DNA from: Acidobacteriota bacterium
GTDB lineage: Bacteria > Acidobacteriota > Thermoanaerobaculia > Multivoradales > JBCCEF01
Reading direction: 5' to 3'
Assembly (NCBI GenBank): GCA_039028635.1
Contig: JBCCHV010000014.1
Span: 1-64,000 of the forward strand
DNA length: 64,000 bases
The stretch's first letter is position 1; each line of letters starts with the position of its first letter. The translations under genes and the position numbers were made by a program. Shown here piece after piece: positions 62,301 to 64,000 of the stretch. Below the pieces are notes generated by a model, which saw only the letters and a program-made list of their open reading frames with translations, was not told the DNA's origin and searched no databases.

Positions 62301-62371
62301 ACGACCCCGACAGCGGGACCTTGGTTTTCGGACTCCACGGACGGGTCGAGAGCAACTCTCTAACCCCGTGA
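59345..62371 (+). CDS. Secreted protein with four choice-of-anchor D/HYDIN-like repeats
   Basis: The 1008-residue protein has a signal peptide (LAAVLMAAFLLSAGSQVLG). Residues 30-420 are a unique region with a Cys-rich part (about 360-420). From residue 530 four repeats of about 110 residues follow (near 533, 651, 772 and 889), each with (N)L-x-V, F-x-(I/L)-x-N-x-G, S-x-F-x-(V/I)-x-L, GTYTG-like and SNDPD. This matches the ASPM-SPD2-Hydin/choice-of-anchor D immunoglobulin-like fold of surface proteins. No anchor or transmembrane segment ends the protein. It is convergent with the IPTL-CTERM gene and has a ribosome site AAGGAG. Confidence 0.85.
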   Translation: MTRRSTLAAVLMAAFLLSAGSQVLGQGPVIWIQHRHSPVLDVASRSLSIVPVSPTTSQVIVQGTVYLAEAGGLDYISCDPRFNVQSLSPDTWDQLESHPYDFEYISPPVAPVQTDGQFLTCSIVNTVDNCYVDAFGNFHNNGVFARLEGAAYDGLNPQETSAYTTTAYLPCTPSYNLEIEAIAPANYTISVLVLQSLPNGGNAPPIQATLNAGPLPNIEEVGPLLDGSQFEVRYRGSTAINPSTGRDALFCEFSPDSGQIEFGNHRIDGFCYCVAGENEDGSCIIPDDCTNLAGAESGLGCGEPNIPHPPIEDTFHFRYWLDRLQSLPISLQNIENVWRNLRNLECRTDCFTTEHQTCSWVLCIPNPTAGANDPCGQDPDYPNQMEVCTETIDCSPVCHDTERAADSPFWGSSGSSPTLGTGATLKTTTASRFGSTGPEGVQIVDDTYFVLARGFDPDGLAGFAVFVDGSPVSAEFRSDMASGTAHALVIDTSDLSEGLHEVELVVIEDESTFYTPTHTRVSIWVDHSPPSAEPDLMVTRPHNGSEVPSGSDETVQSPPTTGSSWTGRYRLENRGQQDLEIETARITGDCWSLSSPPQAVIAAGQSSDLEITLECGQPGTYTGQLELHSNDPDLGIYELSITGQVVPEPGPNLRVEHFVTGEIIRPDSSFDLPGAQPQLGSRRSYKIRVSNTGQQTLSIFNAGALVSGPCWSQTSRPSSSLAPGESSHFWATLGKVCALPGAYTAQIRISSSDPTPASFEFSISGRVLPAAGPDLWISEVGGGVIYPVSNPVVFPSTQTGAPVWKLFEIENRGSETLTISNPGNFVQGIGYSLIQAPAATVPAGGSTSFRVRLMSNTAGTFAGSAEIATNDPDQSVFSIGFLGTVSDPSGPHLVVTSNGTEIQDGGLYLLPPAVPMGTSSRQFTIENRGNSALVIHQPTDIVSGDHFTLIEAPDSTVAAGASTTFRVQLRSPTVGVYSGFVEISSNDPDSGTLVFGLHGRVESNSLTP

Positions 62372-62379
62372 ACGAGAAA

Positions 62380-62404
62380 CGGCCCGCCCCTCGGGGGCGG
62401 GCCG
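62380..62404. terminator. Hairpin between convergent secreted-protein genes
   Basis: CGGCCCGCCCC (62380-62390) pairs with GGGGCGGGCCG (62394-62404) across TCG. It has no T tract but could end transcription from either side. Confidence 0.5.
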
Positions 62405-62448
62405 TGAACCACCAGCGACCGGATCGTGAGATCCGGCAGCGGAAAGGA

Positions 62449-63984
62449 CTAGACGTCTTCGCGACGGCGGCGGCTCATCATCCAAAGGGCCGCAGCCAGC
62501 AGCAACAACGCCAAACCGAAGAGCCCGATGGTGTCGACCGTCGGAACCTCGATGATGTCCGGCAAGTTGGCGCCAAACCAACCGATGTCGGCGAACAGCT
62601 CGTCGGTCAGATCGACGTCGGTGCCGATGTCCGGATTGATGAAGGGCTCCATCAACAGGTTCGGCGTCGCCGAGGTGTCCCAATGGGAAACGCTCGAGCC
62701 CGGCTGCACCGGATTGGGCGCGAACAGCTTGACGAAGCCATTGGCGTCGGCTCCGGCCAGGCTGTTGACGTCGAGGGTGATCGAACCCTGCGGCGCGCCG
62801 CCCAGGTTGGCCACCGGGAAGACACCGCGAATGGTGTCGCCGTCGGCCATCGAAATGCCGATGCTCGGGATGGTGATGCCACCCGGATCGGTACCGCCCA
62901 TCGGCGGCAGACCGGTGGCCGCGTTGTTGGTCACCACCACACCGATGGCGCCAGCGGCCTGGGCATTCTGGGTCTTGGTCACGAAGGCGCAGTTGCCGCG
63001 CGCGATGATCGCGATGTTGCCCGCCGGGAATCCCGCCAACGGCTCACAGCCGTCGAGGGGATCGGCACCGGCACCATCGTTGGCGATCGCCAGCGAGCCA
63101 CTGGTACCGGGAACCGCCACCGCCGGGCCGTAGGTCGCGCCCTGGGCAGCATAGGTGCCGGCGATCCCGCCCGGAGCGGTGATCACGAGGGCCGCCGGGT
63201 TGACCAGCACGTTGGGCGCCTCGGCGCGCACCGCGGCGCCGGTCCACACCAGGTTCTGGTCATTGATCGCCGAAGCCATCCGCTCGGCGTCGTTCATCTC
63301 CGACCACAGCAGGCCGGTGGTGTTGTCGCGGCTGAACTGGGTGAAGATGTCCGCCTGGTTCTGGAACAGGGCACCGGTCGCCTCGTTGGCGAAGTTGGCG
63401 AAGCCGAGACCATGACCGAGCTCGTGCTTGACCACCTGGAAAAGATCGGTGGTGTTGGCCGGCGCGTTGTTGTCGAGGCCGTAGTACCAGTTGTTGGTAC
63501 CCAAGCAGTTGGGGTTGTTGTCGATGTCCGAGTTGAAACGCGCCTGCAGGTCGTCGCCCTGCAGACCCTCCGGCGGCGGCGGATCGAGATCGACCCCGGC
63601 GATGCGGTTGGCGAGGGCGGCGTGGTACCAGGTGTCGGCGAAATCGGCGTTGTCGAAGTTGGCCTGCACCACCAGGGCGCCGGCGGAGCCGAGCACTGCC
63701 GAAGTCGCGTCGCAGAACAGCGGGTCGAAGTTGGCACGCACGAAGATCTCGACATCGCTGTCGAGAATGGCGCCCCACTGATCGGCGGCGGCCAGGAAGA
63801 CGTTCAGGCGCTGCTCACCGACGGAGGCGGCGGTGTCGTTGCCAGCGGCCGGCAGGAGCGGCGGACCGGGATCGTTGAAACCCTCGCCAGGACCGTCCAT
63901 GTTGACGATGGTGATGGTGGCGGCGCCGAAGGCCGGCACGGCGAGCAGAAGAGCGAGCAGCGAGAGCAGGGTCGTCTTACGCAT
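62449..63984 (-). CDS. Secreted HExxH protein with PA domain and IPTL-CTERM-like tail
   Basis: The 511-residue protein starts at ATG 63984 behind GGAGGAG. A signal peptide (LLSLLALLLAVPAFGA) is followed by a region with KHELGHGLGF (H187, E188, H191), a metzincin-like zinc motif with no clear third ligand. Residues about 290-400 form a protease-associated domain (FPAGNIAIIARGNCAFVTKT). The C-terminus is VPTVDTIGLFGLALLLLAA then MMSRRRRED, an IPTL-CTERM-like sorting tail: short motif, membrane helix and basic cluster. Such tails are processed by exosortase/archaeosortase-type systems. It is probably surface-bound or released. The protease activity is inferred. Confidence 0.85.
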   Translation of the reverse strand: MRKTTLLSLLALLLAVPAFGAATITIVNMDGPGEGFNDPGPPLLPAAGNDTAASVGEQRLNVFLAAADQWGAILDSDVEIFVRANFDPLFCDATSAVLGSAGALVVQANFDNADFADTWYHAALANRIAGVDLDPPPPEGLQGDDLQARFNSDIDNNPNCLGTNNWYYGLDNNAPANTTDLFQVVKHELGHGLGFANFANEATGALFQNQADIFTQFSRDNTTGLLWSEMNDAERMASAINDQNLVWTGAAVRAEAPNVLVNPAALVITAPGGIAGTYAAQGATYGPAVAVPGTSGSLAIANDGAGADPLDGCEPLAGFPAGNIAIIARGNCAFVTKTQNAQAAGAIGVVVTNNAATGLPPMGGTDPGGITIPSIGISMADGDTIRGVFPVANLGGAPQGSITLDVNSLAGADANGFVKLFAPNPVQPGSSVSHWDTSATPNLLMEPFINPDIGTDVDLTDELFADIGWFGANLPDIIEVPTVDTIGLFGLALLLLAAALWMMSRRRREDV

Positions 63985-64000
63985 CGCCTACTCCTCCACC

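Overview
This is a GC-rich, densely coded bacterial chromosome segment. Features consistent with Acidobacteriota, perhaps Thermoanaerobaculia, are secreted proteins with DGFE(S/T)G-type linkers, an IPTL-CTERM-like sorting tail, a threonyl-tRNA synthetase lacking the TGS domain, and several Gram-negative secretion signals. The taxonomic call is inference and was not checked against a database.

Layout. 0-2.2 kb holds the 3' end of an RHS/YD-repeat polymorphic toxin with a C-terminal HExxH domain, followed by a small exported candidate immunity protein. 2.4-8.1 kb is a minus-strand block: methyltransferase, ArgH, ArgG, a secreted protein with three internal repeats, and ApaG. 8.2-13.4 kb is one plus-strand operon: ABC ATPase, permease, exported amidohydrolase, and a DesK/DesR-type two-component pair. 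13.4-29.4 kb is mainly core metabolism: a CoaBC-like flavoprotein, a DEAD-box helicase, ornithine aminotransferase, signal peptidase I, a transaldolase/glucose-6-phosphate isomerase fusion with 6-phosphogluconolactonase, protoporphyrinogen oxidase, and a threonine dehydrogenase/Kbl pair. 29.4-35.2 kb has an XRE regulator divergent from a dynamin-like GTPase, an AmpG-like transporter and an unusual hydrolase-SnoaL-SnoaL fusion.

35.6-40.7 kb is an accessory patch of small unrecognised genes, many coupled by 4-bp overlaps, with a 40-bp intergenic repeat and a HicB/HicA-like pair. 41.2-46.1 kb carries an AraC regulator and an amino-acid module (aminotransferase, cyclodeaminase/imino-acid-reductase family protein, PAS-HTH regulator, threonine dehydratase-like enzyme). 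Its two divergent promoter regions share a near-identical palindrome.

46.6-53.2 kb is the most interesting region: a probable R-body (refractile body) locus. A sigma factor fused to a TPR-rich region precedes five tandem RebB-family genes. Two divergently oriented small genes and two small plus-strand genes of unknown function follow. A 205-bp MITE-like element with 19-bp inverted repeats sits just upstream. Its core is a three-hairpin sequence that also occurs twice at 18.56-18.86 kb, with stem sequences that change while pairing is kept, so it may be an undescribed structured RNA or repeat family.

53.3-64 kb returns to housekeeping and envelope genes: PspC, a glycosyltransferase, a DinB/SCP2/R2lox/acyltransferase cluster, ThrRS, and two large secreted proteins. 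No tRNA, rRNA or CRISPR array was seen.
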